A stretch of 64,000 nucleotides of DNA from Chryseobacterium sp. FH2 (GTDB lineage Bacteria; Bacteroidota; Bacteroidia; Flavobacteriales; Weeksellaceae), in NCBI RefSeq assembly GCF_001045455.1, contig NZ_LFNE01000011.1:1-64000 (forward strand). The letters run 5' to 3'. This document shows, piece by piece, positions 53,437 through 61,053 of this stretch (positions are counted from its first letter, which is position 1; every line of letters starts with the position of its first letter). The notes under the pieces are model-generated. The model made no database searches. It was not told the origin of the DNA and was given only the letters and a program-made list of their open reading frames with translations. The position numbers and the translations under genes are program-made.

Positions 53437-54957
53437 TTACATTGTTTTTAAATATTTCTTTACCTCCTCCAAATATGGATACATCACCATATCATTGGAG
53501 AACGCTGGAATTATATTTCTTATTTCATCGTACAACTCTTTTGTAGAAGATGAAACTTTATCTTTAAAATCGAGATATTCAATTGCCTGGACAATTGTAA
53601 TCGCTTCAATTGCCAATACCTCGAAAGCATTTTCAATCACTTTTCTGCAAATTACAGCCGAATTTGTTCCCATACTTACAATATCCTGATTATCATTATT
53701 ATTAGGAATACTGTGAACATACATTGGGTTTGACAGCATTTGGCTTTCTGCCGTTGTAGAAGTTGCTGTAAACTGAACACCCTGCATCCCGAAATTGAAA
53801 CCCAATTTACCTAAATTGACAAAAGGAGGCAAAATTTCGTTGATTTTGGCATTTAAAAGATAGTTTAATTGTCTTTCTGCCAACATTGTCAATTTTGTAA
53901 CCACAATTTTCAACTTGTCCATCTCCAGGGAAATATAGTCTCCGTGGAAGTTTCCGCCGTGGTAAACATGCTGGTCTTCAACATTTATGATTGGGTTATC
54001 ATTTGCTGAATTGATTTCATTTTCAAGAACTTGCTCTGTATATTCCAACGTATCTAAAACGGGTCCTAAAATCTGCGGAACACATCTCAAAGAATAATAT
54101 TCCTGAACTTTTTCTTTAAATACCTTTTCCTGTTCTTCAAAATGCGTATAAAGATGGTCTTCCCTTTTTCTAATTAATTTACTGTCAGACAAATGAGCAC
54201 GCATTCTTTCTGCAATTTTTTGCTGACCGTAATGTTTTTTTGTTCCGTTTAAAGCTTCAGATAAATGATCATCATAAGCCTGAACAATTTCATTGATAGC
54301 ACAAGAAAGCTTAATTGAAATATCCGTTAATTGATTGGCTTTGTACGCATTAACAGCACCAATCCCTGACATAACGGAAGTCCCGTTCATTAAGGCAAGA
54401 CCTTCACGGATTTCTACATGGATTGGCTCTAAACCTTCAATATCAAAAACTTCTTTCGTAGATTTTCTTTCACCTTTATAGAAAACTTCACCTTCACCGA
54501 TTAAAACTAATGCTAAGTGTGCCAGCTGAACCAGATCCCCGCTTGCTCCAACACCCCCGTGTTCAAAAATCAACGGTGTAATATCTCTGTTTATTAATTC
54601 TTTAAGTAAATTCACAACAGAGTTGTGGACTCCTGAATTTCCAAGAGATAAGGTATTCAATCTTGCCAGCATACATGCCTTCACTTCTGCCGGAGGTAAA
54701 GGATTTCCAATACCTGAAGAATGGCTTCTGATTAAATTATATTGAAGCTGATGTGTATCCTCATCACTGATTTTGAACTGAGCCATTGGTCCGAACCCTG
54801 TGTTCACACCATATATAACTTTATTTTTCGAAAATTCCTTTAAAAACTGAAAACTTGCATCTACTCTGGCAAGAAGTGTTTCATCCAGTTCTATTTTTTG
54901 ATTCTCAACAATTATTTTTTGAAAGTCTTTCAGTTCTAAAAAGTTATTTATTTTCAT
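53437..54957 (-). CDS. Tyrosine ammonia-lyase (HAL/PAL/TAL family)
   Basis: This 506-residue MIO enzyme closely resembles, from memory, the Flavobacterium johnsoniae TAL. The ring-forming triad is A138-S139-G140 (GGVGASGDLV), catalytic Y49 lies in VIYGVNTG, and H79 in LIRSHSSG is the residue that favours tyrosine over phenylalanine. It converts L-tyrosine to 4-coumarate, the likely starter of the aryl polyene. It is the first gene of the minus arm, divergent from the halogenase-like gene across about 97 bases. Confidence 0.9.
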   Translation of the reverse strand: MKINNFLELKDFQKIIVENQKIELDETLLARVDASFQFLKEFSKNKVIYGVNTGFGPMAQFKISDEDTHQLQYNLIRSHSSGIGNPLPPAEVKACMLARLNTLSLGNSGVHNSVVNLLKELINRDITPLIFEHGGVGASGDLVQLAHLALVLIGEGEVFYKGERKSTKEVFDIEGLEPIHVEIREGLALMNGTSVMSGIGAVNAYKANQLTDISIKLSCAINEIVQAYDDHLSEALNGTKKHYGQQKIAERMRAHLSDSKLIRKREDHLYTHFEEQEKVFKEKVQEYYSLRCVPQILGPVLDTLEYTEQVLENEINSANDNPIINVEDQHVYHGGNFHGDYISLEMDKLKIVVTKLTMLAERQLNYLLNAKINEILPPFVNLGKLGFNFGMQGVQFTATSTTAESQMLSNPMYVHSIPNNNDNQDIVSMGTNSAVICRKVIENAFEVLAIEAITIVQAIEYLDFKDKVSSSTKELYDEIRNIIPAFSNDMVMYPYLEEVKKYLKTM

Positions 54958-54981
54958 TAATTAAAAGTAATAATAGATAAT

Positions 54982-55014
54982 TTTGTAATTATTAATTAAT
55001 TGTCATTAATTTTG
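54982..55014 (+). promoter_or_regulatory. TTTG-N21-TAATTTTG promoter of the halogenase-like gene
   Basis: TTTG at 54982-54985 and TAATTTTG at 55007-55014 match the Bacteroidota -33/-7 pair at a spacing of 21. The ATG is 40 bases further on. A second TAATTTTG lies at 54978-54985. No matching box was found for the divergent TAL gene. Confidence 0.6.
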
Positions 55015-55054
55015 CGGCAAAGATAGAAGTTATTATTAAAATAAAAAATCAAAG

Positions 55055-56299
55055 ATGAGCAAAGAATTTGTTGATGTTCTCGTAATCGGTGCCGGACCTT
55101 CCGGTTGCGTATCTTCTTCATACTTAAAGAAGAACAATATCAACGTAAAAGTTGTCGAAAAGACAAAGTTTCCAAGATTGGTTGTCGGGGAAAGCTTAAT
55201 TCCAAGAGTAATGGATCACTTTGACGAAGCCGGGCTTTTTCCTGCTTTGGATAAAATGGGATTTGAAAAGAAATTGGGAGCACGTTTTTTAAGAGGAGAC
55301 GAAGTTTGTATCTTTGATTTCAGTGATAAATTCGGGGAAGGCTGGGACTGGACCTGGCAGGTCCCCAGAGCTGATTTTGACAATACTCTGGCTCAGGAAG
55401 TGATTAATAAAGGTATTGATCTTGAATTTGAAACAGAAGTAATCGGTATTGAATTTAACGGCACTGATTCTATCACCACTGTAAAAAATAAAAATGGCGA
55501 AACGAAGGAAATTCATTCAAAATTTGTAATCGATTCCAGTGGTTACGGAAGAGTTTTACCAAGATTATTAGATTTAGAAAAACCTTCAAAATTATCTCCT
55601 CACTCTGCCATTTTTGCTCATGTAGAGGATATCAACAGAGAAGAAGGAACGGAGGGGACATTGATTTCTTTTGATATTATCGAAACTGAAGTCTGGCTAT
55701 GGGTAATTCCTTTCTCTAATGGAAATACAAGTGTAGGAATTGTAGGCCCAACTGAATATATCGACAAATTATCTGAAAACGGAGATACAACAGAGGCGTT
55801 GAAAAAAGCAATTTCTCTTTCTGATTATTATGTAAAACGTTTTGGAAATGTGGATTTTCTTTTTGAGCCAAGACACCTGAAAGATTATTCTTGTTCTGTA
55901 AAAAGTTTATTTGGAGATGGATTTGCGTTGACAGGAAATGCTTCGGAATTCTTAGACCCAGTTTTTTCTTCAGGGATGGCTTTTGCAACAGAATCAGGTA
56001 TGTTGGCTGCAAAGTTAGCGTTAAGACAGTTGAATGGCGAAAAAATCGACTGGCAGAAAGACTATACAGATTATATTTTATACGGAGTTGATGTTTTTAC
56101 TACTTATGTAAAAGAATGGTACACCGGAAATCTTCAGGAATTATTTTTCCACCGACCTGAAAATGAAGATGTAAAAAGAAAAATATGCGCTGTTTTAGCA
56201 GGTTACGTATGGAATAAAGACAATCCTTTTGTGAAAAAGCATGATACAGTCATAAAAAATCTTGCGAATCTTATTAAGATGGAGAAGCAACAACAATAA
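55055..56299 (+). CDS. Flavin-dependent halogenase-like oxidoreductase
   Basis: This 414-residue FAD enzyme has GAGPSG at 12-17, GESLIP at 45-50, and two aromatic motifs: WDWTW at 97-101 and WLWVIP at 214-219. The second is the WxWxIP fingerprint of flavin-dependent halogenases. K72/K73 (GFEKKLGARF) lie where halogenases hold the lysine that delivers hypohalous acid. It probably chlorinates a phenol of the pigment, though a hydroxylase of the same superfamily is possible. It stands alone on the plus strand between two divergent and convergent minus genes and ends in a strong terminator. Confidence 0.8.
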   Translation: MSKEFVDVLVIGAGPSGCVSSSYLKKNNINVKVVEKTKFPRLVVGESLIPRVMDHFDEAGLFPALDKMGFEKKLGARFLRGDEVCIFDFSDKFGEGWDWTWQVPRADFDNTLAQEVINKGIDLEFETEVIGIEFNGTDSITTVKNKNGETKEIHSKFVIDSSGYGRVLPRLLDLEKPSKLSPHSAIFAHVEDINREEGTEGTLISFDIIETEVWLWVIPFSNGNTSVGIVGPTEYIDKLSENGDTTEALKKAISLSDYYVKRFGNVDFLFEPRHLKDYSCSVKSLFGDGFALTGNASEFLDPVFSSGMAFATESGMLAAKLALRQLNGEKIDWQKDYTDYILYGVDVFTTYVKEWYTGNLQELFFHRPENEDVKRKICAVLAGYVWNKDNPFVKKHDTVIKNLANLIKMEKQQQ

Positions 56300-56330
56300 A
56301 AAAACGGCCTGAAAATTCAGGCCGTTTTTT
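56298..56330. terminator. Bidirectional terminator between convergent genes
   Basis: A perfect inverted repeat, ACGGCCTGAA with TTCAGGCCGT, is flanked by As on the left and Ts on the right. It serves the halogenase-like gene on the plus strand and the secreted-protein genes on the minus strand. Confidence 0.92.
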
Positions 56331-56335
56331 GTTTT

Positions 56336-56941
56336 TTATTTCAAAGCTTCTTTGATTTCTTTCCCTAATTTTTTCCCCAGAATCTCATATGTAGCAGCAA
56401 TTCTTCCATATTCCCAAGAAAAATCTTTATTCATTTGTCTTCCCAGAATTTTATCTGCTTGTAGTTTCATCACAATATTTGAAGGATTATCAGTTTCCAC
56501 AAAAGTCAGATCAGCATCAAGTTTTCCTTCCTGAGAACCAATCATTCCGCCATACCATCCTGCATAAATCCATTTTGCATCAATAATTAAAGTATATTTT
56601 GCTTTAACATTATTTCTGAAAAAAACTTTTTTCGCTCTATTATTTACACCTTTAAAGAAATATTCCTGAAATTCTGTAGATTTAAACCTGTCCCACTGAT
56701 AATTCCAGTTTTTCCAAACTTCTTCGCTTTTTTTAGCCGTAATATCTGCTTTCCTGTTCTCAAGATATTGTTCTTCTGTAAAATTTTTCTCCTGGTAAAC
56801 AGCATTATCGAATTTTAATTGAACATTCACTTCAGTCTGATCTTTTAAAAAATCAAAGTTTCCCTGAATGATATTAATCTGATTTTGAGCAAAAGCTGTC
56901 GTCATAATTGCCACAAACAATAGCAAAAATAATTTTTTCAT
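56336..56941 (-). CDS. Secreted protein of unknown function (paralogue 1)
   Basis: This 201-residue protein has a signal peptide (MKKLFLLLFVAIMTTAFAQ) and no recognised domain. It is a clear paralogue of the gene just upstream (57002). Both share a GNFDFLKDQ or GDYNFLKDQ start, a KYTLI block, a FVETDNP segment and an AATYEILGKKLGKEI or AECYAKTSKMLALKV end. It is probably periplasmic or outer-membrane associated. It lies between the halogenase-like gene and the ligase gene but is not known to be required for pigment. Confidence 0.65.
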   Translation of the reverse strand: MKKLFLLLFVAIMTTAFAQNQINIIQGNFDFLKDQTEVNVQLKFDNAVYQEKNFTEEQYLENRKADITAKKSEEVWKNWNYQWDRFKSTEFQEYFFKGVNNRAKKVFFRNNVKAKYTLIIDAKWIYAGWYGGMIGSQEGKLDADLTFVETDNPSNIVMKLQADKILGRQMNKDFSWEYGRIAATYEILGKKLGKEIKEALK

Positions 56942-57001
56942 AGTTTATAATTTTATTTAATTTTTTAGAAATAGAATGTAAAAGTCATTTTGAACTGGCC
57001 T

Positions 57002-57601
57002 TTATTTTTTAGTATAATGATCAACCTTTAGAGCGAGCATCTTTGAAGTTTTCGCATAACATTCAGCAATTCTGTCATTGTTATTGGGAATTCCAATTAC
57101 ATTATCTCCCGTAGCTTTTATTCCTTCAACAACCATTAAAATATTATCCGGATTATCGGTTTCCACGAAAGACATTTTAGAATTCATCTCGGCAGGAATA
57201 CTGCCTATTCCTCCAAAAATACCTTGAGAAACCCATGTTGGTTCCATAATTAGGGTATATTTCGTCATCTCAAAATTTGTTGCTGCTTTTATATCTGTAT
57301 TTTTATTCCAGGAAGCCAGAAATTTATCCTGAAAAGTCTTTGCTTTTGAATATTCCCAATCATTCTTCCATTTTTCAGCTTCTTCCTTACCACTTCTTTT
57401 TTCAATTTCCCCCATTCTATTAGCGACATATTGCACTTCACTGATTTTCTTCTTGGTAAAAGTGACACCTTCAAATTTGAAAACTACTTTAATGAATTTT
57501 TGATCTTTTAAAAAGTTATAATCTCCTGAAATTACTTTAACTCTTTGGGCTGTAAGGCATGATGAAAGAATTATTAAAAATAAAAATAATGTTTTTTTCA
57601 T
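57002..57601 (-). CDS. Secreted protein of unknown function (paralogue 2)
   Basis: This 199-residue protein has a signal peptide (MKKTLFLFLIILSSCLTAQ; a possible lipobox SSC leaves lipidation open). It is related to the following gene, so the pair arose by tandem duplication. The 60-base gap between them shows no terminator. It starts 17 bases after the acyl-CoA ligase stop, so ligase and both paralogues may be one transcript. The function is unknown. Confidence 0.65.
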   Translation of the reverse strand: MKKTLFLFLIILSSCLTAQRVKVISGDYNFLKDQKFIKVVFKFEGVTFTKKKISEVQYVANRMGEIEKRSGKEEAEKWKNDWEYSKAKTFQDKFLASWNKNTDIKAATNFEMTKYTLIMEPTWVSQGIFGGIGSIPAEMNSKMSFVETDNPDNILMVVEGIKATGDNVIGIPNNNDRIAECYAKTSKMLALKVDHYTKK

Positions 57602-57618
57602 GGTTAAATAGGATTCGT

Positions 57619-58911
57619 TTATCTTAAATCTATAAATGTAACGGGCTTTCTACTATTTGGATTAAACACTGTTTTAGACAAAATATCAAAATCAATGATT
57701 TCAATTTTCGGGCTCACCCTCAATTTTGCCCGGAAATGATCTCTTACTTCGTTTACAAAATTTTCAGAGTCACTGTCTGTACTTATTTTAATGATAATTT
57801 CATCTAACCCTATTTCATTCGACTGAATAACGATTTGATAGCACAAAATATTATTAAAATCATTCAAAATATCGTTCATAGCAGGTGGATACAAAGTCGT
57901 TCCTTTATATTTTATCATCTGTTGCTTTCTCCCAATGACAGGTCCCAACCTCATCGTATTTCTTCCGCATTGGCATGGTTCATAATGCGCTTTTACAATA
58001 TCTCCGGTTTTAAATCTTAATAAAGGAATCGCTTCAACACCTAAAGTTGTAATCGTCAATTCTCCGCTTTCGCCTTCTTTAACAATATTTCCCCCATCAT
58101 CAAGAACTTCTGTGATAATTAATTCAGGATGATGATGTCCTCCGATTTGATATTCACATTCTGTAAAAGCTGTGCTCATTTCCGTAGAAGCATACGTTGA
58201 GAATAACTTAATATTCCACTTTTCTTTAATCTTTTGTGAAAGAATATTATCTGTAAAGTCCTGATTTTTGATGCTCTCCCCGATACAAACTGCCCCGTAA
58301 ACGCTGGAAGCTTTATAATCTATCCCATGTTTTTCTGCATAATCAATCATTTTCAACAAAAATGAAGGAACGGTGATCAGGTATTTTGGTTGATATCTGA
58401 AAATTGAATCCCATTGTAATTCTGGAATTCCGGGGCCCATTCTGACAACGCTCGCTCCCATTTTTCTTAATCCTAAAAAATACGCAAGCCCTGCCATAAA
58501 CCTTTTATCAATAGTCGTAATCATCTGCACAACATCCCCTTTCCTGATTCCTGCACAGGCGAAAGAAATTGCTTCATTGTAAGCCAGTCTTTCAAGGTCG
58601 CTGTCAGACAATCCGAAAGTTACAGGGTCGCCCAGCGTTCCTGAAGTTGTACTGTAATCAACAATTTTATCCGGTGTGATACAAAAGAAAGCATCATTAT
58701 ATTGTTGCAAATCATTTTTTGTTGTAGTTGGAATTTTCTGCAAATCCTCCAAAGTCTGAATATCTGAAATGCTGATATTGTTTTCTTTAAATATTTTTTG
58801 ATAAAATGGTGAGTTGTTTTCAAGATACGTTAAAAGCTCCTGAAGTTTTTGCTCCTGAAACTTTTTTATTTCCTGAATGTCTGATTTTTCAATTGATGGA
58901 TAGAATTCCAA
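57619..58911 (-). CDS. Phenylacetate-CoA ligase-family adenylating enzyme
   Basis: This 430-residue AMP-forming ligase has P-loop TTSGTLGDP, the central YASTEMSTAF, adenylate motif RFKTGDIV, and CQCGR before IGRKQQMIKYKG. PaaK-type enzymes activate aryl acids; next to TAL the likely substrate is 4-coumarate. The start is a TTG at 58911, because no ATG precedes the conserved opening and a stop lies just upstream. A TAAATTTG box sits 21 bases before it. The length is normal for the family. Confidence 0.85.
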   Translation of the reverse strand: MEFYPSIEKSDIQEIKKFQEQKLQELLTYLENNSPFYQKIFKENNISISDIQTLEDLQKIPTTTKNDLQQYNDAFFCITPDKIVDYSTTSGTLGDPVTFGLSDSDLERLAYNEAISFACAGIRKGDVVQMITTIDKRFMAGLAYFLGLRKMGASVVRMGPGIPELQWDSIFRYQPKYLITVPSFLLKMIDYAEKHGIDYKASSVYGAVCIGESIKNQDFTDNILSQKIKEKWNIKLFSTYASTEMSTAFTECEYQIGGHHHPELIITEVLDDGGNIVKEGESGELTITTLGVEAIPLLRFKTGDIVKAHYEPCQCGRNTMRLGPVIGRKQQMIKYKGTTLYPPAMNDILNDFNNILCYQIVIQSNEIGLDEIIIKISTDSDSENFVNEVRDHFRAKLRVSPKIEIIDFDILSKTVFNPNSRKPVTFIDLR

Positions 58912-58931
58912 TGGTTTTTATTTTTAAAGAA

Positions 58932-58939
58932 CAAATTTA
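58932..58939 (-). promoter_or_regulatory. TAAATTTG -7 box of the ligase gene
   Basis: This TAnnTTTG match on the minus strand lies 21 bases before the TTG start, with a short leader. The -33 element is not clear. Confidence 0.45.
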
Positions 58940-58981
58940 TTTAATTAAAATTAAAAGATTGAAGGATTAAAAAATTCTCAC

Positions 58982-59023
58982 ACAGATTTGCACGAATTTT
59001 CACAGATCATTGGCGCAATCTGT
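58982..59023. repeat. Short inverted repeat in the ligase/M23 gap
   Basis: ACAGATTTGCAC (58982-58993) pairs imperfectly with GGCGCAATCTGT (59012-59023). A similar GCAGATnnCGCAGATT string appears near 60801-60820. These look like worn copies of a common intergenic repeat. Confidence 0.4.
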
Positions 59024-59046
59024 ATATAATCTGCGTAAAAACATTT

Positions 59047-60729
59047 TTATCTCTGAAAAACAAAGGTCTGTGTATTGATATTTCCAGCCGTGTTAATTGT
59101 TGTGACTTTTAACGTGTGCAATCCGGAACCTTTCGGGCATTTTTCATCAAAAATATATACAAAATCATCTTTTAAACGGGCAAAACGAAGCCATTTCCCA
59201 TCCAATTCTGCATGGAAAGATTCTATATCCCCAATTTTGGCTCTTCCTTTCAATCTTAATGAGTTTACATTTACAAGTGTCCCATCTTTCCAGCTCGGAG
59301 AAACAGCAGGCAAACTATCATCCAATAATAACCTTGCAGTTCCCAGCCTGTTGAGTTGCCCTTCTGCCCAATCACCATTCCATTTTACTTTGAGTATATT
59401 CTTATCGCTTCCGTAATTAAGCTCAATAAGGGCATTATCTTTTTCTTCTTTGGTTAATTTCCTGTTGGGTTTTATTTTTAATGTAAAATAATCATGAATC
59501 GGAATGTATGGGTTATTTAAAACAATTGTATTTGAAACAGCGTATGCATCCGATTTTTCATACATATTAAAGTTAACAGCATCATAAACGGCCCTGTTAC
59601 TCAAATTGATCTCTGCATTTTCAGTTTTAATCGTTTTTGATTCATTTGGAGAAACCGCTTTATTATTTGTTAAAATTTTATCTGATGATGGGTTGCCCAA
59701 CTGAACTTTTGTGGTTAATCGGCTTGTATTCCCGCTGACATCTTTTAAAATAATTTCAATATTATGAATTTCATTATCCTGAAGATTGATAATTCCATCA
59801 GAACCGGAACTATAATTTTTCAATTTCATTCCCGGCAAGGCCGACAAGTGCTGAAGACTCATCTTATCACGGACAAATTTTGTATAATCAATACAACCGT
59901 TGATGTAACGTGTATCATTATAGCCTATCCTATCAATTTTGAAATTGTAAACCAATTTGCCATCCATCAATAATTCGGCATTATAAATTCCCAGATTAAA
60001 ACCCTGATTAGCTTTATCCACCGCTTTTATCGCAAAACTAATTAATGGTGAGCTGACCTGAATAACATTTGAAGTATAAACACTTCCTGCTTTTTTGACA
60101 GCAATTCCATTCGCTCCAGGCTCATAAGTGCTAAAACGTCTGTCATACCAATACAACTCACTGATAATCGGCGCAATATTATCAGGAATATTAAAACCGA
60201 ACAATAAAGGATTGATGCATTCTTCCGTTTTTGTATCCCTGACTTCAAAATGTAAATGAGGTCCTGCCGAACCTCCTGTGTTTCCACTCAAAGCAATTAA
60301 CTGTCCTTTCGTCACAGGAAACTGATTGGGTAAAAAAGTAATATCCTGCTCCCATTTTTCATCTTTATACTGTTTTTCTTTTACAAATTCATCGAGTTTA
60401 TCAAAATATGTATTTAAATGGGCATAAACAGTTGTGTAACCATTCGGATGTGTGACGTATACTGCATTTCCAAATCCGTACCGCTCAACTTTTATTCGAC
60501 TTATATAACCATCTGCCGCCGCAGCTACAGGTAAATTTTCCTGGCTGTTAGTACGGATATCCAATCCCATATGAAAATGATTGGCGCGGACAGCCCCAAA
60601 ATTGGCTGCAAGATTAATAGGAATATTTAAAGGATTTCGAAAATAATTTTGAGGATAATTATTCTGAGCAAATATTGCAATGCTGTTGATAAAACAAAAA
60701 AGAAATATCAATCGGGGAAAAGCTTTCAT
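59047..60729 (-). CDS. M23-family (LytM-type) peptidase
   Basis: This 560-residue secreted or periplasmic endopeptidase has a signal peptide (MKAFPRLIFLFCFINSIAIFAQ). Its zinc ligands lie in HFHMGLD (H53, D57) and HLHFEV (H160, with H158 near). The peptidase domain occupies about 30-195. The remaining 360 residues hold strand-rich domains of no named family, including PHLH-linked loops and a run near 320-470 that may bind glycan. It cuts peptidoglycan stems or a related peptide. It is a single gene apparently unrelated to the pigment cluster. Confidence 0.88.
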   Translation of the reverse strand: MKAFPRLIFLFCFINSIAIFAQNNYPQNYFRNPLNIPINLAANFGAVRANHFHMGLDIRTNSQENLPVAAAADGYISRIKVERYGFGNAVYVTHPNGYTTVYAHLNTYFDKLDEFVKEKQYKDEKWEQDITFLPNQFPVTKGQLIALSGNTGGSAGPHLHFEVRDTKTEECINPLLFGFNIPDNIAPIISELYWYDRRFSTYEPGANGIAVKKAGSVYTSNVIQVSSPLISFAIKAVDKANQGFNLGIYNAELLMDGKLVYNFKIDRIGYNDTRYINGCIDYTKFVRDKMSLQHLSALPGMKLKNYSSGSDGIINLQDNEIHNIEIILKDVSGNTSRLTTKVQLGNPSSDKILTNNKAVSPNESKTIKTENAEINLSNRAVYDAVNFNMYEKSDAYAVSNTIVLNNPYIPIHDYFTLKIKPNRKLTKEEKDNALIELNYGSDKNILKVKWNGDWAEGQLNRLGTARLLLDDSLPAVSPSWKDGTLVNVNSLRLKGRAKIGDIESFHAELDGKWLRFARLKDDFVYIFDEKCPKGSGLHTLKVTTINTAGNINTQTFVFQR

Positions 60730-61053
60730 ACAAATGGTTTTAAGTGTTATTTTAAAATTACGAAATTTAAAACAATAATTAAAAAATAAATTCTTACCGA
60801 TTTAGCAGATGACGCAGATTTTCAGGTGCATTTATTTATGAAAATTAGCGAGCATCTATGGAAAACTGCGAAGGAAAATGATTCACAAAACTCACATTTC
60901 ACCATCGATAATTCATAAATAATTAATTCCGGCATTTACATTTCTGAAACAGAACTTTTTAATAGATGATATCAAAATAAAACATATATTATAAACCGAC
61001 AAATTTTAGTAAATTTGCCAACTTAATTAATCAACGATATTGAGATTATTACA
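60730..61053. other. Gap before ileS
   Basis: No gene is supported here. The left half holds a worn CAGATnnCGCAGATT repeat (about 60795-60825). The right half is AT-rich and ends with the ileS promoter box at 61010-61017. I saw no leader peptide or T-box structure. Confidence 0.5.
61010..61017 (+). promoter_or_regulatory. TAAATTTG -7 box of ileS
   Basis: This TAnnTTTG match lies 37 bases before the ATG at 61054. No -33 TTG element is visible at the usual spacing, so support is moderate. Confidence 0.5.

Noticed and set aside
60042..60287. 81-codon minus frame inside the M23 gene
   Set aside because: It is a shadow frame of a well-supported coding region.
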